NCBI GenBank assembly: GCA_018433085.1
Contig: JAHDRW010000014.1
Span: 78,255 to 142,254 of the forward strand
Direction: 5' to 3'
Length of the DNA stretch: 64,000 nucleotides
Source of the DNA: Deltaproteobacteria bacterium
GTDB taxonomy: Bacteria; Desulfobacterota; Desulfomonilia; UBA1062
Shown here one piece after another: positions 17,922 through 26,760 of the stretch (the first letter of the stretch is position 1; each line of letters opens with the position of its first letter). Under the pieces are notes generated by a model that had not been told where the DNA came from, did not search any database, and worked only from the letters and a program-made list of their open reading frames with translations. The translations under genes were made by a program, and so were the position numbers.

Positions 17922-18800
17922 ATGAGTGGACGGGTATTTCACTTCAGGGCGTTTTTCTCTTTTCTCACCCTGTTCGGGTTCATTTCCGCGGTGCTGACCG
18001 GAGTCGTGCTTTTCATGACCCCTGAGGGGAGAATCGCATACTGGACGGGCTGGACCTTTCTGGGGCTTTCCAAGGATACCTGGGGGTGCGTGCACATCGT
18101 ATCGAGCCTGCTCTTTCTCCTGGCCGGGGTGTTCCACACCGTCTATAACGGCAGGGTCCTGGTGGGATATATAAAGAAAAAGGGAGCGAAAGGGCTGAGA
18201 ATGAAAAGGGAGCTTGCCGCCGCCAGCGCCCTGCTGCTCCTGGCGCTGGCGGGTGGGATACTCGAACTGCCGCCCGTGGACAGGCTGATGGTGTTCAATG
18301 AGCGCCTCAAGGACTCATGGATCGGAAGCCCGGAACACGAACCTCCATTCGGACACGCCGAGCAGGTGTCCCTCCTGGTGCTCACCAGGAGACAGGGCAT
18401 CGACTTGGACCAGGCCCTCAAGGAGCTCGATACGAACAATATCCGGGTGGAGGACCCGGGCGACTCCCTTGAGGACATTGCAGCGAAGAACGGCATAGAC
18501 CCCATTGACATATACAGGGTGATCAAGCCGCTGGAAACCGGGCAGCGGCAGAAGAAATCCGGCAGGTCTGTCTTCATGCCCGGGGCTGTGGAGAGGCGGT
18601 ACGCCGAAAGCGGAATCGGCGGGAAAATCCTGGACGAGCTCTGCCTGGAAACGGGCACCGAGCTTGAAGCCGCCCGCCAGAGGCTCTCCTCGCGGGGCAT
18701 CGCGATGGAGGATGACGAAACGGTCAGGCAGCCGGGCGCCGTAATCTCGTCACCGTGGATCTCCCCAAGGATTGTCCTCACCGGGCAGGACGGGATATGA
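17922..18800 (+). CDS. DUF4405-type membrane protein with C-terminal helical repeats
   Basis: This 292-residue protein has four hydrophobic helices in the first 110 residues: FFSFLTLFGFISAVLTGVVL; VHIVSSLLFLLAGVFHTVY; and a further segment AAASALLLLALAGG. Histidines H7, H58 and H72 sit near helix ends, suggesting b-type heme binding as proposed for DUF4405 and related cytochrome b-like families. The remaining 170 residues are soluble and hold at least two similar helical units, ILDELCLETGTELEAARQRLS and LLVLTRRQGIDLDQALKELD, each followed by a short acidic turn. AGGAGG precedes the ATG. It overlaps the convergent kinase gene by 23 bp. Confidence 0.7.
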   Translation: MSGRVFHFRAFFSFLTLFGFISAVLTGVVLFMTPEGRIAYWTGWTFLGLSKDTWGCVHIVSSLLFLLAGVFHTVYNGRVLVGYIKKKGAKGLRMKRELAAASALLLLALAGGILELPPVDRLMVFNERLKDSWIGSPEHEPPFGHAEQVSLLVLTRRQGIDLDQALKELDTNNIRVEDPGDSLEDIAAKNGIDPIDIYRVIKPLETGQRQKKSGRSVFMPGAVERRYAESGIGGKILDELCLETGTELEAARQRLSSRGIAMEDDETVRQPGAVISSPWISPRIVLTGQDGI

Positions 18801-21800
18801 GCTTCTCGCCTGCGCCCGGCCCTTCCACTTCGGGCAGGTAGACCGTGAAGGCGGATCCCCTGCCTGGTTCGCTCTGAACGGTGATGCCGCCCTGATGGTC
18901 GCGTACGATCCCGTGAACGACCGAAAGGCCCATTCCCGTACCCTCGGCCTTGTCCTTGGTGGTGAAAAAGGGGTCGAAGATGCGCTGCATGATCGCTTCA
19001 TCCATGCCTTCGCCCGTATCGCGCACCGTGATGCGGACATAGGATCCCGGGGCGAGTCCGGGTGAGATCCCGGAAGCCTTCTGCGCGCCCAGGGTCTCCC
19101 GGGAGAGTTCGACCAGAAGCTCGCCGCCGCGCTTCCGCATGGCATAGCCCGCATTGTTGCCGAGATTGAGCATGACCTGTTTGATCTGAGTTGGGTCCGC
19201 CATCACAAGGGCATTGCCCGCGTTGAGGCGCGGGCGGATCGCGATGGTCGTGGGAAGTGCGGACCTGAGGAAGCTTAAGGTCTCCTCGATGAGCGGGGTG
19301 ATCTGAAGGGGCGTCTTCTCCTTGAGGCTCCGGCGGCTGAATGTGACGATCTGCTTGGTGAGATCAGACCCCATCCTGGCCGCCTCCTGTATCTCCTGGA
19401 TAAGGGGATAGGCGGGATGGCCGGTCTCCAGGTCCATCAGCGCGACCTCGGCATTGAGTACGATGGGCGTGAAGATGTTCTTCAGGTCGTGGGCTATCCC
19501 GCCCGCCAGGGTGCCGATGGCCTCCAGCTTCTGGTTCCGGGACATACGCCGGCTGAGCGCCATTTCGCGGGTCACGTCCCGTACCACGGAGACATAGTTG
19601 ACCGTTTGTCCCTTCTCGTCGCGTACGGGCGACACCGTGAGATTCGCCTCCACGGTTTCACCGGATTTGTTCTGTCGTCGCTGGTGAGAGTTCCATGTTT
19701 TGCCCTCCGCCATCGTCCGGTTGAATTCCTCGCAGCTCGCGGCGTTGAGAAAGTTTTCCCTGACGCAGTCGACTCTCCTGCCGATGAGCTCCCCGCGGCC
19801 GTAGCCGCTGATGCGTTCGAAGGCAGGATTGACGTATTCGATCACCCAGTCGGGGTTCAACAGGACAACCCCTTCGCCCGCCTGTTCAATGGCTAAGGCC
19901 AGTCGCTGGAGATCCTGCTCCATCTGCCTGCGGGCGCTGATATCGATCCCGATCCCGATCACCGATCCCTCGGAGAGCCGGACATGGGTCCACAGGCAGG
20001 GGTGCGTGTCGCCTGAACGGGTCACCGCTTCCAGCTCGAGCCAATCTGACCGGCCCTCTCGGATGGCGTCCAGGACCACTGTTCGCATCTGCTCGTCGGG
20101 AAACGCCGCGGCGATAAAGTCCATGTTCCGTGCTTCTTCCAGGGACCACCCGGAGACCCGTTCCATCTCCCGGTTGATCAGCCTGACCTTCCCCTCGGGA
20201 TCGGAGAAGATCAGCATGGCGGGAATATGGTCGATGACGGTCTGGAGGATTTCCTTCTGTTCCCTGAGCTTCTCCACCACCTGGTTCAGCGCCCTGGTCC
20301 GCGTCTTCACCTTCTGGTCGAGCTTGTCTTTGAGCTTCTGAAGCGCATCCTGGGCCTCTTTCCTCTCGGTGATGTCCACGGTGGTGCCGATCATGCGCAC
20401 GGGCCTGCCCGACTCGTCGTAGTGAATGACCCCCCGATCGGTGTACCAGCGGACCCGGCCGTCTTGCAGGATGATCCGGTAATCCGACTCGACCTCGCGG
20501 AGGTGCATGCCGGCGGCCTCCTCGGCTTTCCGGAACATTGCGCGCAGGTCGTCCGGATGAACCAGCCGTTTCCAGCTCTCAAAGGTGCCGTCGAAGCTTT
20601 CCGGCAGGTGATAGATGTCCTTCATCTCATCGGACCAGTAGTGCCGGCCGGAGAGCATGTCCCAGTCGAAAATGCCCACGCGCCCCGACCTCTGCGCAAG
20701 GACGAGCCGCTGCTCGCTTTCGCGCAGGCGTTCTTCGATCTCTTTGTGCTCGGTGATGTCGGCGATGAATCCTTCAACCGCCGCTACCTCGCCCTGAGGC
20801 GGAAAGATGCCCTGTCCCTGCTCCCAGACCCATTTCATATGTGAATCGGCGGTCTTGATCCGGTATGTGATCCTGAATGAACACCGCCCCTTCAGGGCCT
20901 TCTGGATATCCCTCCACACGTGTGCCCGGTCGTCCGGGTGGATCAGTGAAGCATACGAAAGTCCCCGATTCCCCTCCAGCGCCTCGGGCGGGTAGCCGGT
21001 CAGACCCAGACAGCCCTTGCTGGCGAACTCCATGATCCTGTCTTCATCGTTTCTGCACCGGTATGCCATGCCGGGAAGGTTGCTCATGAGCGCGGAGAGA
21101 AAGTTCTGGCTTTCCCGGAGCTTCTCCTGGGCCTGCTTGCGCTCGGTGATGTCGCGGACTACTGCCACGATCCTGAGCTCGCCTGCGATGATCGCCTTTT
21201 TCAGGTTCACCTCTTCCCAGAAGTGCCGTCCCGCCTTGTCCCTGGCCTGCCACTCGAACAACAGCTCGCCGTTGGCAAGGGTCTCTCGGATCTTTTCCTG
21301 CGCACCCTCCTCGGTATAGGGGGGGATGCCGGAGCTCAGGTTCCCCACGGCGAGCCGCCGGGTCTCTTCCGGGGTATAGCCGTACATGTCCATGATCTTT
21401 TTATTTACATCCAGGATCCGGCCGGTAGCGGGATCGTGGATGAAGATCACGTCATTGGCGGCATCGAATATGGCCCGGGTATCGGCCTCGACCTTCCGCA
21501 GAGAAACGCCGGCCCGCGCGAACCCTGGAATTTCTTCCGGCGGGTGAATCAGGCCTGCCGCACCTATCGGCGTTTTGCCGGCGATGTCCTCCAGGACAAG
21601 GACAAATCCCGTGCCTGCCGGCAGGCAGCGGTACCGGATCGATCGCCGGGCCGTGCCCGTGCCGCGTGCCTTCAGGCTGATCACCGTGTGTTCCCGCTGT
21701 GCCCGGATGCATCCGCGGGAGAGCCCGTCCATAATCTCCGCAGGCAGGAGGTCCTCCAGGCATCTCCCCTGAAGAGACTCGGGGCCTGTCTGCAGGATTG

Positions 21801-21948
21801 TTGCCGCGGCATGGTTCGCCTGGATGATCCGCAGGTTTTCATCGAGATGAATGATTCCCGCATTCAGCCTGCCGGGCATCAGGTCGCGGGAATGGAAGAA
21901 GACCTTCCTTTGTTTTGCATGAGTGATGCGGCGTCTGATCGGATGCAT
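18778..21948 (-). CDS. Multi-PAS sensor histidine kinase
   Basis: This large cytoplasmic kinase of about 1056 residues has six PAS/PAC modules beginning near residues 30, 160, 295, 420, 575 and 705 (e.g. FDAANDVIFIHDPATGRILD, QAGEGVVLLNPDWVIEYVNP). A coiled coil (about 540-570, KLKDKLDQKVKTRTRALNQV) separates the fourth and fifth. The HisKA motif is GGIAHDLKNIFTPI, with His near 840. The HATPase domain shows the N-box NLGNNAGYAM, G1 DTGEGMD, F-box FDPFFTTK and G2 GTGMGLSVV. No receiver domain, membrane helix or adjacent response regulator is seen. ATG at 21948 has AAGGGG five bases upstream. Confidence 0.93.
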   Translation of the reverse strand: MHPIRRRITHAKQRKVFFHSRDLMPGRLNAGIIHLDENLRIIQANHAAATILQTGPESLQGRCLEDLLPAEIMDGLSRGCIRAQREHTVISLKARGTGTARRSIRYRCLPAGTGFVLVLEDIAGKTPIGAAGLIHPPEEIPGFARAGVSLRKVEADTRAIFDAANDVIFIHDPATGRILDVNKKIMDMYGYTPEETRRLAVGNLSSGIPPYTEEGAQEKIRETLANGELLFEWQARDKAGRHFWEEVNLKKAIIAGELRIVAVVRDITERKQAQEKLRESQNFLSALMSNLPGMAYRCRNDEDRIMEFASKGCLGLTGYPPEALEGNRGLSYASLIHPDDRAHVWRDIQKALKGRCSFRITYRIKTADSHMKWVWEQGQGIFPPQGEVAAVEGFIADITEHKEIEERLRESEQRLVLAQRSGRVGIFDWDMLSGRHYWSDEMKDIYHLPESFDGTFESWKRLVHPDDLRAMFRKAEEAAGMHLREVESDYRIILQDGRVRWYTDRGVIHYDESGRPVRMIGTTVDITERKEAQDALQKLKDKLDQKVKTRTRALNQVVEKLREQKEILQTVIDHIPAMLIFSDPEGKVRLINREMERVSGWSLEEARNMDFIAAAFPDEQMRTVVLDAIREGRSDWLELEAVTRSGDTHPCLWTHVRLSEGSVIGIGIDISARRQMEQDLQRLALAIEQAGEGVVLLNPDWVIEYVNPAFERISGYGRGELIGRRVDCVRENFLNAASCEEFNRTMAEGKTWNSHQRRQNKSGETVEANLTVSPVRDEKGQTVNYVSVVRDVTREMALSRRMSRNQKLEAIGTLAGGIAHDLKNIFTPIVLNAEVALMDLETGHPAYPLIQEIQEAARMGSDLTKQIVTFSRRSLKEKTPLQITPLIEETLSFLRSALPTTIAIRPRLNAGNALVMADPTQIKQVMLNLGNNAGYAMRKRGGELLVELSRETLGAQKASGISPGLAPGSYVRITVRDTGEGMDEAIMQRIFDPFFTTKDKAEGTGMGLSVVHGIVRDHQGGITVQSEPGRGSAFTVYLPEVEGPGAGEKLISRPAR

Positions 21949-21954
21949 AAACAC

Positions 21955-22388
21955 CCCTTGTCATCGTATTGCTTCTCCGGCGGACATTACAGGGGATGAC
22001 AGGAGAGGGCGGCTCTCTGGCCTCATGGATAATACTTCATGGATGCAATGCAAGAGAAAAAGTTGTTTGCAAGACAATAAAGGCCATCCGGTGCGAAACT
22101 CCTTTGTCGGTAGTGCATGATCGCGGCGATGTCAAGCTGTAATTTCCCCGGGGTCGGGGCCGGCCTATGCTTGGCCGGCGGCAGCCCTCCGCCGGCCGAC
22201 GTTGTCGCGACCACCTTTCGTTTTGCACGGACACACCCCCTTCGTATTTTCCTTCAGCAGGATACTATTTATTGTAGAGAGGGATATCACGTATCACCAC
22301 CCTTTGATGTGTCCGGTTCCTCCATGTGCGAGTCTGTTCATTCGCGGACACGAGGGGAAGAGGGGCGGGATATCCGCGGAGACCGATC
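21955..22388. other. Intergenic region between kinase and dgkA
   Basis: About 434 bp between divergent genes with no convincing coding potential. It contains a GC-rich perfect hairpin (22173-22197) and likely promoters for both flanking genes, none with a strong consensus. Confidence 0.5.
22173..22197. repeat. Perfect GC-rich inverted repeat
   Basis: GGCCGGCGG and CCGCCGGCC form a 9 bp perfect stem around the loop CAGCCCT, with another GGGGCCGGCC copy 15 bp to the left. No T-run follows. Confidence 0.55.
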
Positions 22389-22760
22389 ATGAATACCGGC
22401 GGGCAAGAGTTCTATCCGGTGAGGAAGCTCAGGACCATTCTGTCGGGGCTGTCCCTGGCCGTTGTATCCGACGTCAGCGTGGCATACAAGGTGGTCCTGT
22501 CCATACTGGTTCTGGGCGTCAGCTTTGTGTTCCGAAGTTGGATCGATTTCAGCGTGATACTCCTGGCAACCGGGCTGATGCTGGTGGCCGAGCTGCTCAA
22601 CAGCGCCATTGAGGATCTCTGCGATTTCGTCCAGGACCAGCAGGACCCCAGGATCGGGGTCATCAAGGATATCGGCTCTGCCGCGGTGGGAACAAGCATC
22701 CTGGTATGGGCCGTGATCCTGGTCATAGAGATCGTCCATCTGCTGGGGCTGATCTGGTGA
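22389..22760 (+). CDS. dgkA: Diacylglycerol kinase (DgkA)
   Basis: This 123-residue integral membrane kinase phosphorylates diacylglycerol, recycling it to phosphatidic acid. The N-terminal amphipathic helix (YPVRKLRTILSGLSLAV) precedes three transmembrane helices. The active-site region is ELLNSAIEDLCDFV, followed by KDIGSAAVGTSIL, which matches the family signature. The N-terminal half resembles E. coli DgkA less well than the active-site helix does. ATG at 22389 is preceded by GGAG; an upstream frame to 22326 has no coding character. Confidence 0.88.
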   Translation: MNTGGQEFYPVRKLRTILSGLSLAVVSDVSVAYKVVLSILVLGVSFVFRSWIDFSVILLATGLMLVAELLNSAIEDLCDFVQDQQDPRIGVIKDIGSAAVGTSILVWAVILVIEIVHLLGLIW

Positions 22761-23024
22761 AACCCCCTTCTTAAAGACCGCTTCTTCAGGACTTTGAAGG
22801 TGGGGTCACATTCCCGTTCAAGCTTTTAGGCTTCAAGAGGGTCCAGGGCTTGCCGCTGAAGGTTCATGCCATTGAGTGCGGAAGTCAACGGCTGCACGGG
22901 ATATACGCATGCCGTCGTTTCCCGGGGCGGTATCGACCGGGGAGAGGAAGAGAACAGCTCGCATGCTGGTGCTTCCTCACGGTTGCGGCACGTTCCCGCA
23001 GGCCGTACAAGGCAAGGAGTGTGA
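22761..23024. other. Region upstream of pseudogene, no intact gene
   Basis: Between dgkA and the erythromycin-esterase remnant. Frames are short and interrupted. Part of this may be further decayed sequence of the same gene, but I cannot recognise it. Confidence 0.4.
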
Positions 23025-23292
23025 ACACGCCGTTTCGAGGAATCGATTCGAAACCTCGTTTCGAATGCCGGGGCGCTGGCTGCCCGGGTCCGTGACGTTT
23101 CGTGGTCTCTGAAGGATCCGGGCGATCTGGATCCCCTTCTGGACGCAATCGGTGATGCCGGTACGTGCTTCTGGGCGAGATCTCGCACGTCACCTCGGAC
23201 TTTTATCTCTGGCGCGCCCGGCTGAGTCAGCGATTGAATCAGGAAAAAGGCTTTTCATTGAGCCGCCCGATCTCTATCCCTGGGGGATTTAG
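23025..23292 (+). pseudogene. Erythromycin esterase-like protein, frameshifted N-terminal remnant
   Basis: Conceptual translation joined across frames reads SLKDPGDLDPLLDAIGDA, then RYVLLGEISHVTSDFYLWRA, then RLSQRLNQEKGFSF and PPDLY. This matches the N-terminus of the erythromycin esterase/succinoglycan-type family (LLGExSHGTxEFY, then EKGFxxVAVEGDWPDxYRVN). The first frame ends at 23159, where restoring a single C (gcc-cgg) would join the frames. A second frame change follows near 23245, and a stop occurs at 23290. The rest of the roughly 400-residue protein is gone. PRTase genes often neighbour this family, and one lies at 28.3 kb. Confidence 0.65.
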
Positions 23293-23493
23293 GGCCCGGA
23301 CGTGCCGGAGGCGGGATTACGGATCTTCAGAGCAGGGGCTGTTGCAGATTGCGAATTCCGCGGACTCGGGTGCGGTGCCGGGTTTTTTTTCATAAGTGAA
23401 TTTAAGGCCATAACGCTTGGCAAAGTCAGGTTTTTCTGGTAAAAAGCTGAAAGTTGCCTGTATCAGACGGCTGGGGTGCAGGAGGGGACTCTT

Positions 23494-24378
23494 ATGATCG
23501 AAAGACAGGATGTCCAGTTTGCGTCTCAAGGACTGCGCTGTGCGGGGTGGTTTTACCGGGCGGAAGGCGACGGCGCCAGACCGTGCATCGTGCTGGGGCA
23601 CGGTTTCGGCGGCACCAGGGAGATGCGGCTGGACGCATACGCCGAGGTTTTTGCCGAGGCCGGGTATCATGCACTTGTATTCGATTACCGCCACTTCGGC
23701 AGAAGCGAGGGCGAGCCCAGGCAGCTGCTCGATATCGGCAGGCAGCACCAGGACTGGCACGCGGCTATCGAATATGCCCGGGGTATGGCCGGAGTGGATT
23801 CCGGGAGGATCGTTCTCTGGGGCACATCGTTCAGCGGAGGGCATGTGATCCCGGTAGCCCTTAGGCAGAGCGGCATCGCTGCGGTGATCTCCCAGGTGCC
23901 TCACCTGAGCGGCATTGCTACGGCATCGGCCGCGGGGCCGGTTCAGAATTTCCGGCTGGGGGCCGCTGCCTGCCGCGACCTGATCCGCAAGATGCTGGGT
24001 CTGAGCCCCTATTACGTGCCCATCGTCGGCCAGCCGGGCACGCTGGCCGCCATGACGTCGCCCGGTGCCGAAGAGGGGGCCAGAAGCCTCTATCCTGAAG
24101 ACTACGAGCCCAACGAGATGGTGGCCGCCCGCATCTTTCTGCACGTGGGCCTGTATTCGCCGGGCAGGCTGGCGCCCGGGCTCGCGGTTCCCTGGCTGGT
24201 GCAGCTGGCATCGAAAGATCTGACCACCCCGATACGGCCCGCAATCAAGGCGGCCATGAAGGCCCGCCAAAGCAAGCTCATCGTCTACCAGTGCGACCAC
24301 TTCGACGTGTACGTGCCGCCCCGGTTCGAGCAGACCGTGGAGGATCAGATTACCTTCCTCAGGCACGCCCTGCAATGA
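23494..24378 (+). CDS. Alpha/beta hydrolase family protein
   Basis: This 294-residue soluble alpha/beta hydrolase has an oxyanion strand VLGHGFGGTREMRLD, the strand YHALVFDYRHFGRSEGEPR, a nucleophile elbow WGTSFSGGHV (SxSxG variant; Ser near residue 122), and a late HFDVYV segment with the likely catalytic His. The preferred start, ATG at 23494, has AGGAGGGG seven bases upstream; the GTG at 23476 would lie before that site. Substrate unknown. The SDR gene starts 160 bp downstream on the same strand, and the two may be co-transcribed. Confidence 0.85.
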   Translation: MIERQDVQFASQGLRCAGWFYRAEGDGARPCIVLGHGFGGTREMRLDAYAEVFAEAGYHALVFDYRHFGRSEGEPRQLLDIGRQHQDWHAAIEYARGMAGVDSGRIVLWGTSFSGGHVIPVALRQSGIAAVISQVPHLSGIATASAAGPVQNFRLGAAACRDLIRKMLGLSPYYVPIVGQPGTLAAMTSPGAEEGARSLYPEDYEPNEMVAARIFLHVGLYSPGRLAPGLAVPWLVQLASKDLTTPIRPAIKAAMKARQSKLIVYQCDHFDVYVPPRFEQTVEDQITFLRHALQ

Positions 24379-24539
24379 TTGCACGGGGAACGGACATGGA
24401 CGCGCTCCATCCGTGAGCATGCGTATCTGCCAGGAGGCACGAGGGCGCCTCCGATTCGGACCATGCCCGGCAAGCCTGGCGAAGGCGATGCCTCGTTGTA
24501 GATGAGCGATGTGATAACAGGGGATCTCCGGGGGCTGTC

Positions 24540-25343
24540 ATGGAGTACTACAGAAACAAAACCGTTCTTGTCACGGGCGCGTTCGGAGGGTTCGGCCTGT
24601 GCTTCATCTCGGAGCTTCTGAACAGGGGCGCGAGGCTGATTCTGAGCGACACGCCGGAGAACGTCCGGGCCGTCGGCGAAGGCACGGTGCATATCACGGG
24701 GATGGAGGAGGGCAGGGACAGCCAGGCACTGTTCATCATACCGGCCGATCTCTCGAGCGCGGATGGTTGCAGGGCACTCCACGAGGAATACCGCAACCAG
24801 GGCATCGGGCTGGACATGATCATACACAACGCGGGCATCGCATGTTGGGGCGAGTACGCCGACGTTCCTCCGGAATTCAATGAAAAGATCATCGATATCA
24901 ACCTGCTCTCCGTCATGAGGCTGAACGCGCTCTTTCTTCCGGAGATCATCGGCCGCCGCGGACATATCGTCTATGTGTCGTCCGTGGCCGGATTCGTGGC
25001 TACGCCGCTCGGTGTCGCCTATTCGACCTCGAAATTCGGCGTGCGGGGGTTTGCCATGGCCCTGCACGGAGAGATCAGAAAACACGGTGTCCGCACGACC
25101 ATCGTATACCCCTTTTTTTCAAGGACCCCCATCCTCAAGTCCCGGACGTTCGGCAACCCGGCGGTATCGTACCTGCCCGGCTTTTGCTCGAGCTCTCCCG
25201 AACACGTGGTATCCTGCACCTTACAGGGCGCTGCAAGGGGGAGACTGCATGTCTGCCCCGGCTTCTTCTCCAGGATGATGTGGCTGGCAGCCCGCTTCCA
25301 TCCGGTCATATCCGCCCAGCGGAAGATTCGCGGCTACTCCTGA
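24540..25343 (+). CDS. Short-chain dehydrogenase/reductase (SDR) family protein
   Basis: This 267-residue NAD(P)-dependent oxidoreductase has the Rossmann motif TGAFGGFG (about 12-19), a conserved Asp in ADLSS, HNAGIA, the catalytic Ser in VSSVAG and the YSTSK tetrad element (Tyr near 161, Lys 165). It carries a classical-SDR insertion of basic and cysteine-containing sequence near the C-terminus (LPGFCSSSPEHVVSCTLQG). The variant cofactor loop prevents a firm NAD/NADP call. It follows the alpha/beta hydrolase gene on the same strand. Substrate unknown. Confidence 0.88.
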   Translation: MEYYRNKTVLVTGAFGGFGLCFISELLNRGARLILSDTPENVRAVGEGTVHITGMEEGRDSQALFIIPADLSSADGCRALHEEYRNQGIGLDMIIHNAGIACWGEYADVPPEFNEKIIDINLLSVMRLNALFLPEIIGRRGHIVYVSSVAGFVATPLGVAYSTSKFGVRGFAMALHGEIRKHGVRTTIVYPFFSRTPILKSRTFGNPAVSYLPGFCSSSPEHVVSCTLQGAARGRLHVCPGFFSRMMWLAARFHPVISAQRKIRGYS

Positions 25344-25618
25344 GGCAATGGCTGCGGAGCCGGCGGGGATAGACTGAGACCGGATCTAGGGCCCCGGCGG
25401 AATATAAAGAAATCCGCTCCTTTCCAGTATATTATACCTCCGGGAGCGGGGTCGTCGTATCTCCAAAGTCTTTTTCCCGGTTCTCCCATGATTGCCGGGA
25501 GGAGGTGGTCTTCTAAAGACAAATCTGTTCCCTGTCCCCTTTTCCCCTATATATTAAGAACATGCAGAGGGAGGGAAGGGGTTTCCGCCGGGAAAGCCTG
25601 TCCGGCCGCCCCCGGCCT

Positions 25619-26197
25619 TTACAGGCCGTTTATCGTGATCTCCGTGATAAAGGTTTCGACCAGCATTGGGTCGAGCGACGACATACTGAGCCTCCGGAGA
25701 ACGAGGAACGCTTCCTGGAGCGACCGCCTCTTCTGATAGGGCCTGTCCGTGATGAGCGCGTCGAAGGTGTCCGCGATACCGATGATCTTTGCCCCGAGCG
25801 GGATCCTCTCGCCGGTGATCCCACGGGGATATCCCGTTCCGTCCTCCCGTTCGTGGTGGGAGTAGACGTAATCGATGACCTTCGGCGGGAAACCCTGGGC
25901 TTCAAGGAGGATCTTGCCCATTTCAGGGTGCTTTTTGATCTGCCTCAGGATCGCCTTGGAAGGGTGCTCCTTCACGTTTCTGAAGACCTTTGAGCTGAAG
26001 CGGATCTTTCCGATGTCATGGAGCAGTCCTGCCATCCGGATGTCCTCGACCTCGTCCTCGGGCAGGCGCAATCTCCTGGCAAGCCGCCGGGCATACCAGG
26101 AAACCCGCTGGGCATGGTCTTCGGAATACGGATCCCGTGCGCCGAGTCTGTGGGCTATCTTCGCTGCTGTTTGGAGGGTATTTTTCTGCATATGCAT
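25619..26197 (-). CDS. HD-GYP domain protein (putative c-di-GMP phosphodiesterase)
   Basis: This protein of about 192 residues is almost entirely an HD-GYP domain. It shows HAQRVSWYARRLARRL, the HD pair in AGLLHDIGKI, KVFRNVKEHP, and HHEREDGTGYPRGITGERIPLGAKI with the GYP motif, then ADTFDALITDRPYQKR. All metal ligands expected for hydrolysis of c-di-GMP are visible. There is no receiver or sensor domain, so it is a minimal enzyme. Two in-frame ATGs lie at 26197 and 26191. Confidence 0.9.
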   Translation of the reverse strand: MHMQKNTLQTAAKIAHRLGARDPYSEDHAQRVSWYARRLARRLRLPEDEVEDIRMAGLLHDIGKIRFSSKVFRNVKEHPSKAILRQIKKHPEMGKILLEAQGFPPKVIDYVYSHHEREDGTGYPRGITGERIPLGAKIIGIADTFDALITDRPYQKRRSLQEAFLVLRRLSMSSLDPMLVETFITEITINGL

Positions 26198-26760
26198 CGT
26201 TCTATTTCAGACGTTCCGTCTCCTGTGATGGATTCGCATATCGTGAATCCCGCTGTCCAGAGTCGTGCCTTAACAGATGACGATGGAGAGGTCAAGATCG
26301 AATGTAGAATTTAACTCGTTGATAATAAACACATATTAGCATCACCTCCAGATTTTTTTCATTGATGACGGTCTCCCTCGCGCCTGGCTCCAGAGGGTAC
26401 CGCTGTTTTCTGGTGCTGAGTGCCTGATGCCCGGACAATATGCAGGAAACAGGCCCTTTTTTTCTCATCGGATGGGGAAAATGGCAGCCGGATCAGATCC
26501 AGAGCCATTCAACAGGGGATAACCACGTGTGATCTCATGGATGTCGCATACGACGATCAAAGTCCTTTTTCGCGTTCACAATTGAAACATGACGTACAAA
26601 TTTGGTCTGATATGTCCATGGACGGCGCTGGAAGCTTTCGTGCCCTGTCGTGCCCGGGGCCTCCGGACGGCTCTGCAAACAAAGGAGAAGTCCGCGGTTG
26701 CACAACTCTTGCAATAACCGCAAGAAAACAGGTATGAAATTTAAGCAAAGGAGAAGGACC
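26198..26760. other. Intergenic region between HD-GYP and DUF4382 lipoprotein genes
   Basis: About 560 bp with no convincing gene. It contains a small hairpin at 26694-26721 in the leader of the lipoprotein gene and a weak GCCTG/CAGGC stem followed by T7 (26422-26463). Confidence 0.5.
26694..26721 (+). other. Leader hairpin upstream of DUF4382 lipoprotein gene
   Basis: GCGGTT (26694-26699) pairs with AACCGC (26716-26721), and internal GCA/TGC pairs can extend the stem. It lies 40 bp upstream of the start codon. No T-run follows, so a role in translation or stability is only a guess. Confidence 0.3.

Noticed and set aside
26620..26760. Possible c-di-GMP (GEMM) riboswitch before the DUF4382 lipoprotein gene
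   Set aside because: Some motif pieces (GCAAAC, CCTCCGG) occur, but in the wrong order and without the paired helices.
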